Source: a virus. From it: a DNA stretch of 64,000 nt. This document shows, piece after piece, positions 36,455-45,467 of the stretch. The notes below the pieces were generated by a model, which was given only the letters and a program-made list of their open reading frames with translations, was not told the origin of the DNA and ran no database searches. Each line of letters opens with the position of its first letter. The stretch's first letter is position 1. A program made the position numbers and the translations under genes. The stretch lies in the IMG/VR virus record IMGVR_UViG_3300035698_035275, positions 1 to 64,000 of that record. One strand, given 5' to 3'.

Positions 36455-37228
36455 ATGTCTTTGGTAGACTGGACTGTAATGGATGGCAGCTTGGACGGCA
36501 CCAACTGGGTAGGTACAATAGTAAAAAGAGGAGTCACATCCGGCATCAGTGGGCCACCGGGCAGCACTCACTTTGTATTTGGATTTAACTCCACTCAGAT
36601 CACTGATGGGGCGGTGGCTATATCGTGCTCAATAGCTAACTTTGGGCCTATTGAACCCCGTCCCGTTCATTCCGGATCAGGTGGTGGTGGTGGATCGATA
36701 CGTGGGTGTGTAAAGAGGGGGCAAAGTGCCGGTAAGACCGGATTTAGTCCATTCCTGTTTATAGGTGCCAACCTTAACGACGTGCAGGCGACGACGTATA
36801 TGCTTGGGCTAGAGGATGCCGACCCCAATAGGATAGTGCTGGTAAAGGGGCAGATACAGCATGGAGTGCCCAGTGTTGACGCACCTGGCACGCAGACGGT
36901 ATTGAGATGCTCCCAGAATGTGTACGACTGGGACAAATGGCATCACCTGAGACTGGACATGATCGTAAACGATAATGGGGACGTCGTATTGTACGCATAC
37001 GAGAATGACCTGGATACCAATAACTGCAATGCCCCCGTGTGGACCCCGATTGAATTTAATGACGGGCTGGAGTACCCAGACGGTGTATACGTCGATGACT
37101 CGTTGGGCGTAATGACGGAATCCGACCCACTGTTATCTGGGTATTTGGGGTTCGGGTTTGAGGTATCGAATTCGGCCAGAAGAGGCTATTTCGACCATAT
37201 GGAAGTAATGAGACAGAAGGCCCCGTAA
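36455..37228 (+). CDS. lectin-like (LamG/concanavalin-type) tail protein
   Basis: A 257-residue product. ATG 36455 has GGAGGA upstream. A glycine run (H-S-G-S-G-G-G-G-G-S) near residue 74 splits two beta regions. The later W-D-K-W-H-H-L-R-L-D-M-I-V-N-D-N-G-D-V-V and the closing G-Y-L-G-F-G-F-E-V-S segment are typical of LamG/concanavalin-like jelly-roll domains that bind sugars. It is probably a receptor- or glycan-binding tail component. Confidence 0.6.
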   Translation: MSLVDWTVMDGSLDGTNWVGTIVKRGVTSGISGPPGSTHFVFGFNSTQITDGAVAISCSIANFGPIEPRPVHSGSGGGGGSIRGCVKRGQSAGKTGFSPFLFIGANLNDVQATTYMLGLEDADPNRIVLVKGQIQHGVPSVDAPGTQTVLRCSQNVYDWDKWHHLRLDMIVNDNGDVVLYAYENDLDTNNCNAPVWTPIEFNDGLEYPDGVYVDDSLGVMTESDPLLSGYLGFGFEVSNSARRGYFDHMEVMRQKAP

Positions 37229-38016
37229 TGAGTGAAAAGTCAGCATATTGGTCTGGAGAAAAGGGCGTTAATTGGGGCAGGGTAATGCCTACTCCTTGGA
37301 CTGCGCCACATGGGGACTGGGTGTTTTGCCTAGGCGTGCAGGGGGTAAGCACCTCTATGCCTAGTGATCACTCAGAGAGCATGCCAGTAATGGAGATGAT
37401 TATCAACCCAGACGGCGAATATGGAGACTCTGAGAATCAGCTATCCGGGTGGTCGCTGTCCGGAGCCGGGTATATTAACTCTGATTCTGGTGTGTTGTAT
37501 TGGAAGCTTACTAATCCGTCCACTCCTACTGTTGGCATATATAGGGACTCCCTAGGGGCATTACCGGTGGCACTCGGTAGCCTTCCTTCTGGTGTGTCTG
37601 GTCAAATAACGCTGTCAGAGGTGGGCGGGTCTGGAATAACCGGAAGCGTAAATGTTGATTACTCACTTGACGACATAGACGTTGCAAATAATAAGCTTAT
37701 ACTGGTTAAACAGTGGTCTACGAAGTCCATAGATCTCCCGTATGGAATAAAGGTAGGGGATAGAAGAGAGGTAAAGCAGAGCATAAGCCTTACCGGAATA
37801 AATGTGCTAAGAATGGCAGCACATATCAATGCTCCGAGCCAATCACCAGATGGAACCGCGTGGGAAGTCAGTATACTGATAGACGGCACCAAAAAGTCAA
37901 GAATGAGGATAAACTCAATAAGAACTAGAACCAGGTACGATATGGCAGCTAATACTAGTAAGCTAGACGGCAGCCATTTGGTATCATTTAGATTAGAGCT
38001 GGTGTCGAATGGCTGA
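37228..38016 (+). CDS. tail-tip protein, unrecognised
   Basis: A 262-residue product. ATG 37228 overlaps the previous stop (TAATG), and the gene overlaps the next one by 8 nt, so the set is probably co-translated. The protein is Ser/Gly/Trp-rich near the start (S-A-Y-W-S-G-E-K-G-V-N-W-G) and beta-rich afterwards. No family is recognised; a tail or fibre role follows from its neighbours. Confidence 0.7.
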   Translation: MSEKSAYWSGEKGVNWGRVMPTPWTAPHGDWVFCLGVQGVSTSMPSDHSESMPVMEMIINPDGEYGDSENQLSGWSLSGAGYINSDSGVLYWKLTNPSTPTVGIYRDSLGALPVALGSLPSGVSGQITLSEVGGSGITGSVNVDYSLDDIDVANNKLILVKQWSTKSIDLPYGIKVGDRREVKQSISLTGINVLRMAAHINAPSQSPDGTAWEVSILIDGTKKSRMRINSIRTRTRYDMAANTSKLDGSHLVSFRLELVSNG

Positions 38017-40009
38017 ATATAGAATACCGTTTATTGGCGTAGATACAATAATCCTAGACACGGATGATACTAGGCCAATAACGATAAACAGGGACCCGGA
38101 GCCGTATGAAACCGGGGTGCCAGTTAGCACGACCATAAGCCTCGAAATAATGGACCCTGAGCATGACGGAATAGACCTATCTGGTACCAGTGTATACATA
38201 GATGGTGTACTAGCGTTTGACGGGTCGGCGTATGATGGATCGGCTGAGTCAGTATTTGCTACTGGGTTTAATGGCAGCGAGTCGGCATTTATTACAACAT
38301 CCGACTCGTTGATAATAGCAATAGACCCCGAGTTAGATTTTGTATCCCTAAACAGAACCAATATAAGGGTGAAGACCTGCACAAACGGGCTGCACCCAGG
38401 CATAATCGATCTCCCGTACTCATTCTGGATAGAAGATAAGACAGCACCGACTATCGCTAGTGCTGTGGCGTGGGGGCAAAAAAAGGTAAGGGTGACGTTC
38501 AAGCAACCTATGACACAGAACGATATGACAATATCTGGCGTGACCGCAATAATGCCATGGGGGGTGGAGTCCCTTGTGTACAACAAGTCACTCGGTAGGT
38601 ATGTGCTAAACGATGTGTCATACCCATATGTCAGTAGCTCCATTGAAGCGTTCGCATTAAAGCACCTCGACACTATATATATATCTATTGACGGAAAGGC
38701 CGCGCAGACATTCCGATTTCTGCTGTCGTCATTTAATGACATATCTAGTGCCACAGCAAACGAGGTGGCGTTATTCCTTAACGATGCGGTGCCTGGGGCG
38801 TCGTCATGGTCTAAGGATGGAATGGTGTATTTGAGGTCTGACAATCAAGCCGGTTCAGTGCAGGTAGTCGGCGGTACTGCAAACGCTGAATTATCGTTCT
38901 CCGACTCCCTGCAGATTAGAACGCTGCCATACGGGACGGTTGACGGCGAGTACGCAATAGCAGCATTCGCTGAATATTCTAACGGGGCTATCGGGGAGAG
39001 AAGAGCGTTTTATGAGTTATCCAGACACGATGACTCGTTTGTACTAGAAATGGTGTCTGAAGCTATGGACGGCACGACAGCCGCTAATCATAACAACTAC
39101 GTTATGGAGCGTGTGAATGACAGCATGACACCGACTGTCAACGTGTCCATTGTCTCTGCGGAAATGACAAGCTCTGGGGTAGTGGAGCTATCAATAGATA
39201 TACCAATGACACCGGGGTCACCGTATAAGCTGACGGCATCCGGTGTAAAAGATGCTAGCGGGAATGTAATAGTAGAGCCACTTAATGAAGCGCTGTTCAC
39301 CGGGTGGGTGCCACAAACCCCGTCCGGCAGAAGATTTGATTTATGGAAGATGGTTCCTGAAGCGGTTAGGAATAAGGACAGCACCGGGGATCATAGAAGA
39401 ATAATAGGATGCATGCAGGAAGCTCTTAATCTGGTTCTACACGACATAGACACTCTATACACCACGTGGAGCGCGTTGGACGCCAGTGACGAATTTGTGC
39501 AGGCAATGCTATATGATCTTGGTAATCCGTTTTCGTGGCTTGAGATTAATGCTGATACCAGTCGAAAGCTGGTGCTTAACTTAGTTAAAATATACAAGTC
39601 AAAGGGAACCAGTCCAGGCATAAAGGCCGTATTAAGGCTATTGATGGCGGTAGAGGCGGATGTAATACCCTTTGACGACGATTCCGAGGTGTGGGTATTA
39701 GGTATGTCAGAGCTAGGCATTGGCACGACACTTGGGATAGACTCCGTAAGATACATAAGGTCGTTTAATATTAAGGTGAATACAATAGGCGGCGCAGAAA
39801 GAAATCTCACTGATGCTGAGAAGCTGACTGCTAGGAAGCTAATAAACTATATGAAGGCCGCTAACGAGCATTTTATAGACTTCATCGAACCAGTACAGGA
39901 GGACGAATCAACGGCATGGGTATTGGGTGTGTCAGAACTTGGTGGGCTGACATTAGATGGCGTCGAAGAGGGTGAAACCGAGTTAGCGGATGAGGAAGAA
40001 GGAGAATAA
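38009..40009 (+). CDS. gpI-like tail protein with N-terminal beta domains
   Basis: A 666-residue product. Residues 1 to about 430 are repeated beta (Ig- or fibronectin-like) segments. The C-terminal part (about 443-640) matches the phage tail protein domain (P2 gpI/TIGR02242 type): L-W-K-M-V-P-E-A-V-R, D-D-S-E-V-W-V-L-G-M-S-E-L-G, and L-V-K-I-Y-K-S-K-G-T-S-P-G-I-K. A second short V-W-V-L-G-V-S-E-L-G-like copy occurs near residue 635. It joins wedges to fibres. The extra N-terminal domains make it much longer than gpI. Confidence 0.78.
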   Translation: MAEYRIPFIGVDTIILDTDDTRPITINRDPEPYETGVPVSTTISLEIMDPEHDGIDLSGTSVYIDGVLAFDGSAYDGSAESVFATGFNGSESAFITTSDSLIIAIDPELDFVSLNRTNIRVKTCTNGLHPGIIDLPYSFWIEDKTAPTIASAVAWGQKKVRVTFKQPMTQNDMTISGVTAIMPWGVESLVYNKSLGRYVLNDVSYPYVSSSIEAFALKHLDTIYISIDGKAAQTFRFLLSSFNDISSATANEVALFLNDAVPGASSWSKDGMVYLRSDNQAGSVQVVGGTANAELSFSDSLQIRTLPYGTVDGEYAIAAFAEYSNGAIGERRAFYELSRHDDSFVLEMVSEAMDGTTAANHNNYVMERVNDSMTPTVNVSIVSAEMTSSGVVELSIDIPMTPGSPYKLTASGVKDASGNVIVEPLNEALFTGWVPQTPSGRRFDLWKMVPEAVRNKDSTGDHRRIIGCMQEALNLVLHDIDTLYTTWSALDASDEFVQAMLYDLGNPFSWLEINADTSRKLVLNLVKIYKSKGTSPGIKAVLRLLMAVEADVIPFDDDSEVWVLGMSELGIGTTLGIDSVRYIRSFNIKVNTIGGAERNLTDAEKLTARKLINYMKAANEHFIDFIEPVQEDESTAWVLGVSELGGLTLDGVEEGETELADEEEGE

Positions 40010-40011
40010 CC

Positions 40012-41577
40012 GTGGACAAAATTGACTATTATTTCAAGCTGGTAGTTAGGGAGACGCACCTTGACTGGTCCTTCCAGAAGGTAGAGGAGTATATCTGGAA
40101 GTCGGCCAAATACGCATTTGGCCCTGGCATAATAGAAGGCGGTGGAGTAACACCCACTACCCCAGATGCCAGCCTAGCCGCAGTAGTAGGGGACCTTAAA
40201 CTGGTAGACAAACAAGGCAGATATGTCGGTAAGGTTGCTGACACTACAGTCAACTGCTCGGTAGACAAAGACGGAATATCGACCGTCGACGACCTGACAG
40301 CAGGGCAGGGTAGGTGGCTGACTATAGGGTGCGCGTTAAGCAGGGATAACTCAGATCCGAAGGTCGATGGCAACGGTAACACGGTGTATATGTATGCCAC
40401 TGACTCATACGAGGTGTTTGTGGTGGCCGGTGCCAAGGGCGGGCTAGATGGGTCCGGGGTGCCTCTGGCCGATAAACCCAGTCTACCTGGTAGCTATGAG
40501 TCTTCGGACGACTTTAGGCCGGATGCGCTGATACTGGCTGACATAAAGATACAGCAGACGGCGCAATCGATAATATCCGGAGACATTGACTACACCAGGC
40601 GTGAGAATTGGATTCGTAAGACCGGGTACACACACATAGCATCGGATGTGCTGGTAGCTGGCACTGCTAAAGAAGCCCTTATTCAGTTCGCTGACTGGCT
40701 TGACGCCTACCTTGGTGGGATGGCTACAGTCGGATTCTGGGACAACATAGGCGCAAACGAGGGGCAGGGATTTGCCGACTTAACAACCCTGTCAGCAGGG
40801 ACGACCGTCACCATAAACACTGTATTTGACGCTCTTATAGCCGCATATACAGCAAAAGGTGGAGCGGGGAAAATCGGTTGTACTGGGGCTTCCGTTGGGT
40901 CAGGTTCGGGGACAATAGGTCTACCTGATGGGACGCTACAAGATGCCGTCCATTACCTCCTTGCGCTTGTCTACTCTGAGTCCCTGTCACGGGCGGCAGT
41001 TGATGCGACCAAATACGATAAGACAGGCGGAGAAGTCTCAGGGGATATCTACCCTGATGCTAACGGAATAAGAGCACTAGGGAAGCCAACAGTGCGCTTT
41101 AACGGGATTTTCCTAAAGAAAGAAACAAAAGGAAAGACGTTTTTTGCATCACAAGCGCAACCAATAACCGTTGCAGGCGTTGATTCCGGTTGGGACTTTA
41201 AGAATAATGACGGTGAATACTGGGAGTCTACAGGGGGACCCGGGCCGCAACTCGTGTTGCCGATTAACTTGCCGACCGGCGCTATATTCTCAGACTTATT
41301 AATTGGTATTGGCTTGTGGGGTGCTGGTGTAAATAAGTCAATTACATGCACACTATTAAGTCAGTCAGCATTTGCTAAGGGGTCAACAGTTATAGCCACA
41401 GAAAGTCAAACAGTCATTGACGACCTTGACCGGGCTTTTATCTTCACAAGTCCAATCCTCCCAGAGACGACTATCGTTACCGAAACAAAATACTATCTGG
41501 TTATACAGGGTGGAGTGGGGGTTGTATTTTATGGTGCAAGTGCAACTGGGGAATTTGATCAGGCTATTTCACTATAA
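40012..41577 (+). CDS. tail fibre protein with distinct C-terminal section
   Basis: A 521-residue product. GTG 40012 follows AAGGAG. Residues 1 to about 250 resemble collar/attachment parts encoded after gpI. A G-G-E-V-S-G-D-I-Y-P fibre motif lies near residue 343. The final 160 or so residues (from about 41090) use fewer ATA codons and more ATT/ATC, hinting at foreign origin of the receptor-binding end. It is probably a host-recognition fibre. Confidence 0.72.
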   Translation: MDKIDYYFKLVVRETHLDWSFQKVEEYIWKSAKYAFGPGIIEGGGVTPTTPDASLAAVVGDLKLVDKQGRYVGKVADTTVNCSVDKDGISTVDDLTAGQGRWLTIGCALSRDNSDPKVDGNGNTVYMYATDSYEVFVVAGAKGGLDGSGVPLADKPSLPGSYESSDDFRPDALILADIKIQQTAQSIISGDIDYTRRENWIRKTGYTHIASDVLVAGTAKEALIQFADWLDAYLGGMATVGFWDNIGANEGQGFADLTTLSAGTTVTINTVFDALIAAYTAKGGAGKIGCTGASVGSGSGTIGLPDGTLQDAVHYLLALVYSESLSRAAVDATKYDKTGGEVSGDIYPDANGIRALGKPTVRFNGIFLKKETKGKTFFASQAQPITVAGVDSGWDFKNNDGEYWESTGGPGPQLVLPINLPTGAIFSDLLIGIGLWGAGVNKSITCTLLSQSAFAKGSTVIATESQTVIDDLDRAFIFTSPILPETTIVTETKYYLVIQGGVGVVFYGASATGEFDQAISL

Positions 41578-41598
41578 CCTATTAGCTAAGGGGAGCGG

Positions 41599-41940
41599 AT
41601 GATTACTGTAATTGCCACTGCTACTATTGCCACTGCCACTGCCGCTGCTCAAGTGGAGCCTAGTGTAGTAATTCCAATGTGGATTATATGGCTGATAACC
41701 TCGGTGTTAGCCGCTGCCGGTGGGCTGGTGGCGTTCTTCCTAAATCGAATATTAGGGGAGTTCGATAGGATGAAATCTAGCTTAGAAGAAATGCGTATGT
41801 ATTCCGAGCAGGAATTTGTCAAGCGCTCTGATTGCGCAGACAGAGCATCTAGATTTGGGCTTAGGCTGGAGAAGACGGAGACGGGCATTAACGACATCAA
41901 AATACACTGTGCTGAAACGCACGGCGGGAAGGGCAAATGA
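41599..41940 (+). CDS. small membrane protein, possible lysis accessory
   Basis: A 113-residue product. ATG 41599 follows GGGGAG. The first 20 residues are Ala/Thr/Ile-rich. Residues about 27-48 form one transmembrane segment, followed by a charged, helical tail. It sits directly after the fibre gene and before another membrane protein, as in many lysis cassettes. No endolysin is visible beside it, so a holin or accessory role is only suggested. Confidence 0.55.
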   Translation: MITVIATATIATATAAAQVEPSVVIPMWIIWLITSVLAAAGGLVAFFLNRILGEFDRMKSSLEEMRMYSEQEFVKRSDCADRASRFGLRLEKTETGINDIKIHCAETHGGKGK

Positions 41941-42416
41941 GTATGAGATGGACAATAGCTAATAGTAGGAGCATCTGGCTGTCAGTATCTGTTGTGCTGT
42001 TCGTTATTAGTATGGCGTCAATGATGTGCGCTGTGGCTTCTGATGGTAAGGCTACCGAGCTGTCCGATCAAAGCGTCGAGCTAATCCTTATAGAAGCAGT
42101 TGACGACGCTGCCGGTGTAGGGGGTGTGGCCTTGCCACTTTTCCTAGCCAGCCTGATCATAAACATCGTAACAAAGCTGCTAAAGAGCCGAATATTCTTC
42201 AACGTACTAAGGAAGAAGGTAAGCTCGCGGTACAGAATATACATCCCAATACTGATGGGGGTGGTATTGGCGGGGTGTTCCTACTTAATAGGAATGGACC
42301 CCACGAAGGCCATAATATTAGCATTCTCTGGGCCTACGGCGATAGTAATGCATGAGCTGGTAGACGAGAGCATCCTTGGGAATTACACAAGGAGAGCATC
42401 TGGCGGGAAGGAGTAG
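41937..42416 (+). CDS. multi-pass membrane protein, holin candidate
   Basis: A 159-residue product overlapping the previous gene in ATGA. A hydrophobic segment at residues 13-33 (signal or TM), another near 62-80, and two near 100-140 are visible, with a basic stretch (R-K-K-V-S-S-R-Y-R) between. Its length and topology fit phage holins. It is the last + strand gene before a convergent helicase gene. Function is inferred only from topology and location. Confidence 0.5.
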   Translation: MSMRWTIANSRSIWLSVSVVLFVISMASMMCAVASDGKATELSDQSVELILIEAVDDAAGVGGVALPLFLASLIINIVTKLLKSRIFFNVLRKKVSSRYRIYIPILMGVVLAGCSYLIGMDPTKAIILAFSGPTAIVMHELVDESILGNYTRRASGGKE

Positions 42417-42504
42417 CAGGCTTACACTTGTTGTATGCACATAGTCGATGCAGGTGTATTCCTGAGTGCCTTTGTTTAAGGCCGAGGCCAAATTACAAAC
42501 GGGA
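42417..42504. other. convergent intergenic region with inverted repeats
   Basis: This gap separates convergent genes. TACACTTG (about 42424) pairs with CAGGTGTA around a 20-nt loop, and GCCTT/AAGGC pairs around TGTTT near 42468. No clear U-tract follows either, so it may be a weak bidirectional termination zone. Confidence 0.35.
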
Positions 42505-43950
42505 TTACACGTCCTCCACTACCCTATTGGATCTTAAATAATCGTTGAAGGATATCTTTCTGGAGTACGCATCTATGATCATCTCATCAACAGACTTTTT
42601 ATTATCCGGGCGCACCGACACGATGTCATAGACGACGGAGCCGCCTTTTTTAAACGGACTATAATTTCTCTCAAGAGACTGCTGCCTTATTTCGATATCC
42701 CAGTCGTGTGACAGGTATATCATTTGATCCGCTTGAGGGATGGTGTGTCCTCTAGATATACTCCTGGATTGGGCTAGCAGGACTTTCACTTCGTCCTGCG
42801 GCTCATCCTTAAACATCTTTATTCTAAAGAACACCTTCTCCTGCTTGACACTACCATCGACCCTGGTGTATCTTATTTTAGCCTTAGACAAAGCCTCTTC
42901 CATTAGGTCGAGGTCATACAAGAATCTAGACCATACTATAAACTTCCCGTCATTGCCGCATATAATATCTATTGCCGACTGCACTTTGTTGCTCTTTATG
43001 TTTACTATGTCCCCGTCCTCATCCCTTACCCAGCCGGATGATACTCCTTGTCGGTGCACATATGAATCTATTCCGCCCTCTTTCTCGAAGGCTTTAATTA
43101 GTGGCATTTGCTGGCTATTCATCATTATCGGCACCTTTATAAACGATACCGGCGGGATGTCCATACACTCATTCTTCTTATATCGTATTGACCTTTCAGA
43201 TAGTATCTCCTCAGCTTTTTTAATGGCTGAGTCTCTTAGTCTCCAGTCAGGGTATTCGGACCCAACGTTTATGTAGTAGCTATTTTTGAACTGGTAGTAA
43301 TTACTGCCGAATGGGGACTTATAACCATCTAAAACACACCACTGCCCATATAGGTCTTCTATTCCTCTGTTAGCTGTGGCGGTACCCGTCAACATTAGCA
43401 AGTTGGGGGTGTCTTGAAATACGGCGCTGGCATGCCGTGTGAGCTTGCTGTTATAGTGCCGATACACGCTGGCTGACTCGTCCAGTATAACGAGGTCAAA
43501 CCTATCCATACAACCAGGCAGCACCTTCACTATCTCATGATTCGATATAACTAACCCATCACGTTCCAGTACCTTCCTTCTTTTATCCTTGGGACCGCCG
43601 AGGTCCGTATGAACGTCAATATCCGGGGCGTGAGTGTTGGCCTCTTGTACCCACTCTAGCACCATCGTTCGCAGTGTAAGAACTAATGCGCTCTTAATCT
43701 TCTCTGTATGAATAAGCCACCTAAAGAAGTCTAAAGCCACCTTGCTCTTACCCATTCGCATATCCAGCAGTACCGGCAGTCTTCTATGATACATGCATGC
43801 CAGGAGACTCACTAGCTGATGGTGGTATGGCTTAGTGCAGAACGTGAAGCCGTCGAAATACTCATCGATAATGTCATCAACGGACAAGGGATGACATTCC
43901 ATTTTAAGCTTATCACAGAATCCAAGCTCTGATAACAGTCCTACCGACAC
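42505..43950 (-). CDS. SNF2-type DEAD/H helicase
   Basis: A 481-residue product on the minus strand. GTG at 43950 is preceded by AAAAGGAGG (reading the minus strand), which supports this start. Walker A is D-M-R-M-G-K68-S-K, motif II is L-D157-E158-S, and motif III lies in L-T-G-T-A. The C-terminal half has Q-S-R-S-I-S-R-G-H, I-Y-L-S-H-D-W and Q-Q-S-L-E-R-N-Y, the usual SNF2 motif V and VI patterns. It is an ATP-driven DNA translocase likely used in replication-fork or recombination intermediate processing. The gene starts 2 nt after dcd ends. Confidence 0.85.
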   Translation of the reverse strand: MSVGLLSELGFCDKLKMECHPLSVDDIIDEYFDGFTFCTKPYHHQLVSLLACMYHRRLPVLLDMRMGKSKVALDFFRWLIHTEKIKSALVLTLRTMVLEWVQEANTHAPDIDVHTDLGGPKDKRRKVLERDGLVISNHEIVKVLPGCMDRFDLVILDESASVYRHYNSKLTRHASAVFQDTPNLLMLTGTATANRGIEDLYGQWCVLDGYKSPFGSNYYQFKNSYYINVGSEYPDWRLRDSAIKKAEEILSERSIRYKKNECMDIPPVSFIKVPIMMNSQQMPLIKAFEKEGGIDSYVHRQGVSSGWVRDEDGDIVNIKSNKVQSAIDIICGNDGKFIVWSRFLYDLDLMEEALSKAKIRYTRVDGSVKQEKVFFRIKMFKDEPQDEVKVLLAQSRSISRGHTIPQADQMIYLSHDWDIEIRQQSLERNYSPFKKGGSVVYDIVSVRPDNKKSVDEMIIDAYSRKISFNDYLRSNRVVEDV

Positions 43951-43952
43951 CT

Positions 43953-44501
43953 TTATTCCTCCTTTTCAACGATTGGCAGAGTTATTTCGGATTGGCCCTG
44001 GTATTTACCGGATCTTGAATAGTAGTTGGTAGCGCACGCGGCACCGCGAAAGAATATAGCCTGCATTATTCCTTCTCTAGCATGCACCCTTACCGGTAAT
44101 GGGGTGCTGTTGCTTATTTCTATTGTAACCTTCCCGTGCCACCCAGGTTCAAGCGGTGTTACATTGACGATTATTCCGCACCTTGCATATGTGCTCTTCC
44201 CAATACATATTGCTATTACATTGTCCGGCATGTGGATAGTCTCTACGGACTTAGCCAGGGCGAATGAGTTAGGCGGTATGTCACAATAATCACCTTCCAC
44301 CCGTACGAATGATTCCGTCTTCATATTCTTCGGGTCTATCGTGACATTGTGCACATTATGGAACACTAGGAACTCGTTATCTACACGCAGGTCGTACCCA
44401 TACGATGACACCCCATACGATATTACCCCACTCGACACCTGCTTATTAAGAAATGGATCTACTATCTTATGATTTTCAATCTGTCTGTCGTTCAGTATCA
44501 C
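43953..44501 (-). CDS. dcd: dCTP deaminase
   Basis: A 182-residue product if read from GTG 44501. That start gives M-I-L-N-D-R-Q-I, matching the family's M-I-L-S-D start, and GGAGG lies about 5 nt upstream. An ATG at 44513 adds four residues and has no ribosome site. G-K-S-T-Y-A-R-C-G, P-L-E-P-G-W-H-G-K-V-T-I-E128 (probable catalytic Glu) and G-K-Y-Q-G-Q are the Dcd signatures. It converts dCTP to dUTP, feeding dUMP/dTMP synthesis together with the dUTPase domain encoded at 59222-60211. Confidence 0.92.
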   Translation of the reverse strand: MILNDRQIENHKIVDPFLNKQVSSGVISYGVSSYGYDLRVDNEFLVFHNVHNVTIDPKNMKTESFVRVEGDYCDIPPNSFALAKSVETIHMPDNVIAICIGKSTYARCGIIVNVTPLEPGWHGKVTIEISNSTPLPVRVHAREGIMQAIFFRGAACATNYYSRSGKYQGQSEITLPIVEKEE

Positions 44502-44536
44502 CTTTTCCTCCATTATATTGCTATTTAATCGGCATA

Positions 44537-44782
44537 CTAATAAAGACGCAGTGTGTAATGTAGTGTTTCAGGGAACACCATCAGATAGTACCAGGTAATA
44601 CCAAAGGAACGGAGTCCTGCACCCACCGTCATTATAAATGATTGACCCAAGCTGACAGTATGGAAGAGATTGGCGTTTAACATTTGGCATATGATATTTG
44701 ACACCTGGCATATAAGGCCGCTGAAACGCGATTCTTTGTGCAACGTCTTTATTGGTTCATGTAGTGGGCCGGTCGTCGTCAT
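44537..44782 (-). CDS. doubtful small ORF in control region
   Basis: An 81-codon minus-strand ORF with AGGGG about 7 nt before its ATG. The 21-nt tandem repeat falls in frame and encodes two 7-residue units (I-C-Q-V-S-N-I then I-C-Q-M-L-N-A). The codon choice is not clearly phage-like and no family is recognised. It could be chance coding across regulatory DNA. Confidence 0.25.
   Translation of the reverse strand: MTTTGPLHEPIKTLHKESRFSGLICQVSNIICQMLNANLFHTVSLGQSFIMTVGAGLRSFGITWYYLMVFPETLHYTLRLY
44676..44715. repeat. tandem 19-bp direct repeat, 21-nt period
   Basis: Copies at 44676-44694 and 44697-44715 agree at 15 of 19 positions and share TGGCATAT exactly. The 21-nt spacing equals two helical turns, so a dimeric or cooperative regulator would contact the same DNA face. 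It lies in the divergent control region. Confidence 0.55.
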
Positions 44783-44860
44783 AGTATACCCCTGACTAAT
44801 TTACTCTATGATGGCGATTGGCTGCACTACGCTAATAGTCGGTAATGAGGGAGATACAAA

Positions 44861-45169
44861 ATGCCAATTTGGAAGGATTGTTATGAGAAGAAGACACTTG
44901 AAAGGTGTGTTTATTTTAACATCGCAGATGACTGCGAGTATCCAATAAAAGATACCCTTCTAGAGACACACCATGTAGCCTATCCGGACGGAACGTTATT
45001 TGATATGTCTGAGGGCCTATTCCTGGATAACTTCTGGTTCGGGACGGATGCCGAGCTTACTGAGATACTGATACAGCAGAAGACGCTAATGATTGAGAGG
45101 GCAACCGCAGAGGTCGAAATGCTTAAAGTGGCGTCGGCTATCTCAAAAGAAACCCCTAGCACTCATTAA
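44861..45169 (+). CDS. hypothetical protein (102 aa)
   Basis: ATG 44861 follows GAGGGAG. The protein is acidic with aromatic residues near the middle (F-L-D-N-F-W-F-G) and a helical C-terminus. It begins the + strand small-gene run after the control region, where early genes that modify the host are often found. No motif is recognised. Confidence 0.65.
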   Translation: MPIWKDCYEKKTLERCVYFNIADDCEYPIKDTLLETHHVAYPDGTLFDMSEGLFLDNFWFGTDAELTEILIQQKTLMIERATAEVEMLKVASAISKETPSTH

Positions 45170-45192
45170 TTCACCCTGAAAGGACACACGTT

Positions 45193-45453
45193 ATGCGCGA
45201 AAATGACAGAATGAGACTGGTAGACCCGTATGCATTGTGTACCGAATCATCGAAGAATGTAAGAATGATATCTGAAAGCGACGGCGGCAACGTGTACGAC
45301 ATACTACACAGTACCGCCACACCTAACTTGGTCATGGAGCTTCGGTCTGGGGGTAGCAAAGAAGCGTCTATTGCCGCTGCAAACGTACAAGCGGCACTGG
45401 ATAGATTTCTGCGTAGTGGTGGCTCCGTGTACCTGGAGGAGTCGTTTGTATAA
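45193..45453 (+). CDS. hypothetical protein (86 aa)
   Basis: ATG 45193 has GAAAGGA upstream. The protein is mixed alpha/beta with a Ser/Gly-rich middle. It is followed by an AAAGGAGGAG site for the next gene. No recognised motif; likely an early phage protein by position. Confidence 0.6.
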   Translation: MRENDRMRLVDPYALCTESSKNVRMISESDGGNVYDILHSTATPNLVMELRSGGSKEASIAAANVQAALDRFLRSGGSVYLEESFV

Positions 45454-45467
45454 AGGAGGAGTTGCAA

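Larger units (their letters stand above)
44514..44860. promoter_or_regulatory. divergent control region between minus-strand and early plus-strand genes
   Basis: This roughly 350-nt region lies between dcd/helicase (minus) and the small-gene run (plus). It holds a perfect minus-strand TATAAT (44631-44636) without a good -35, a plus-strand TATGAT (44807-44812) without a good -35, and a tandem 21-nt repeat (44676-44715). A weak minus ORF (44537-44782) also crosses it. It is probably where transcription starts both ways, but no full promoter is clear. Confidence 0.45.

Noticed and set aside
41599-42416. Complete lysis cassette
   Set aside because: The two membrane proteins could be holin-like, but no endolysin or peptidoglycan hydrolase was recognised nearby, so a full cassette is not claimed.
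44698-44726. Promoter from a perfect TTGACA in the control region
   Set aside because: No acceptable -10 lies 16-18 nt downstream; the hexamer is part of the tandem repeat instead.
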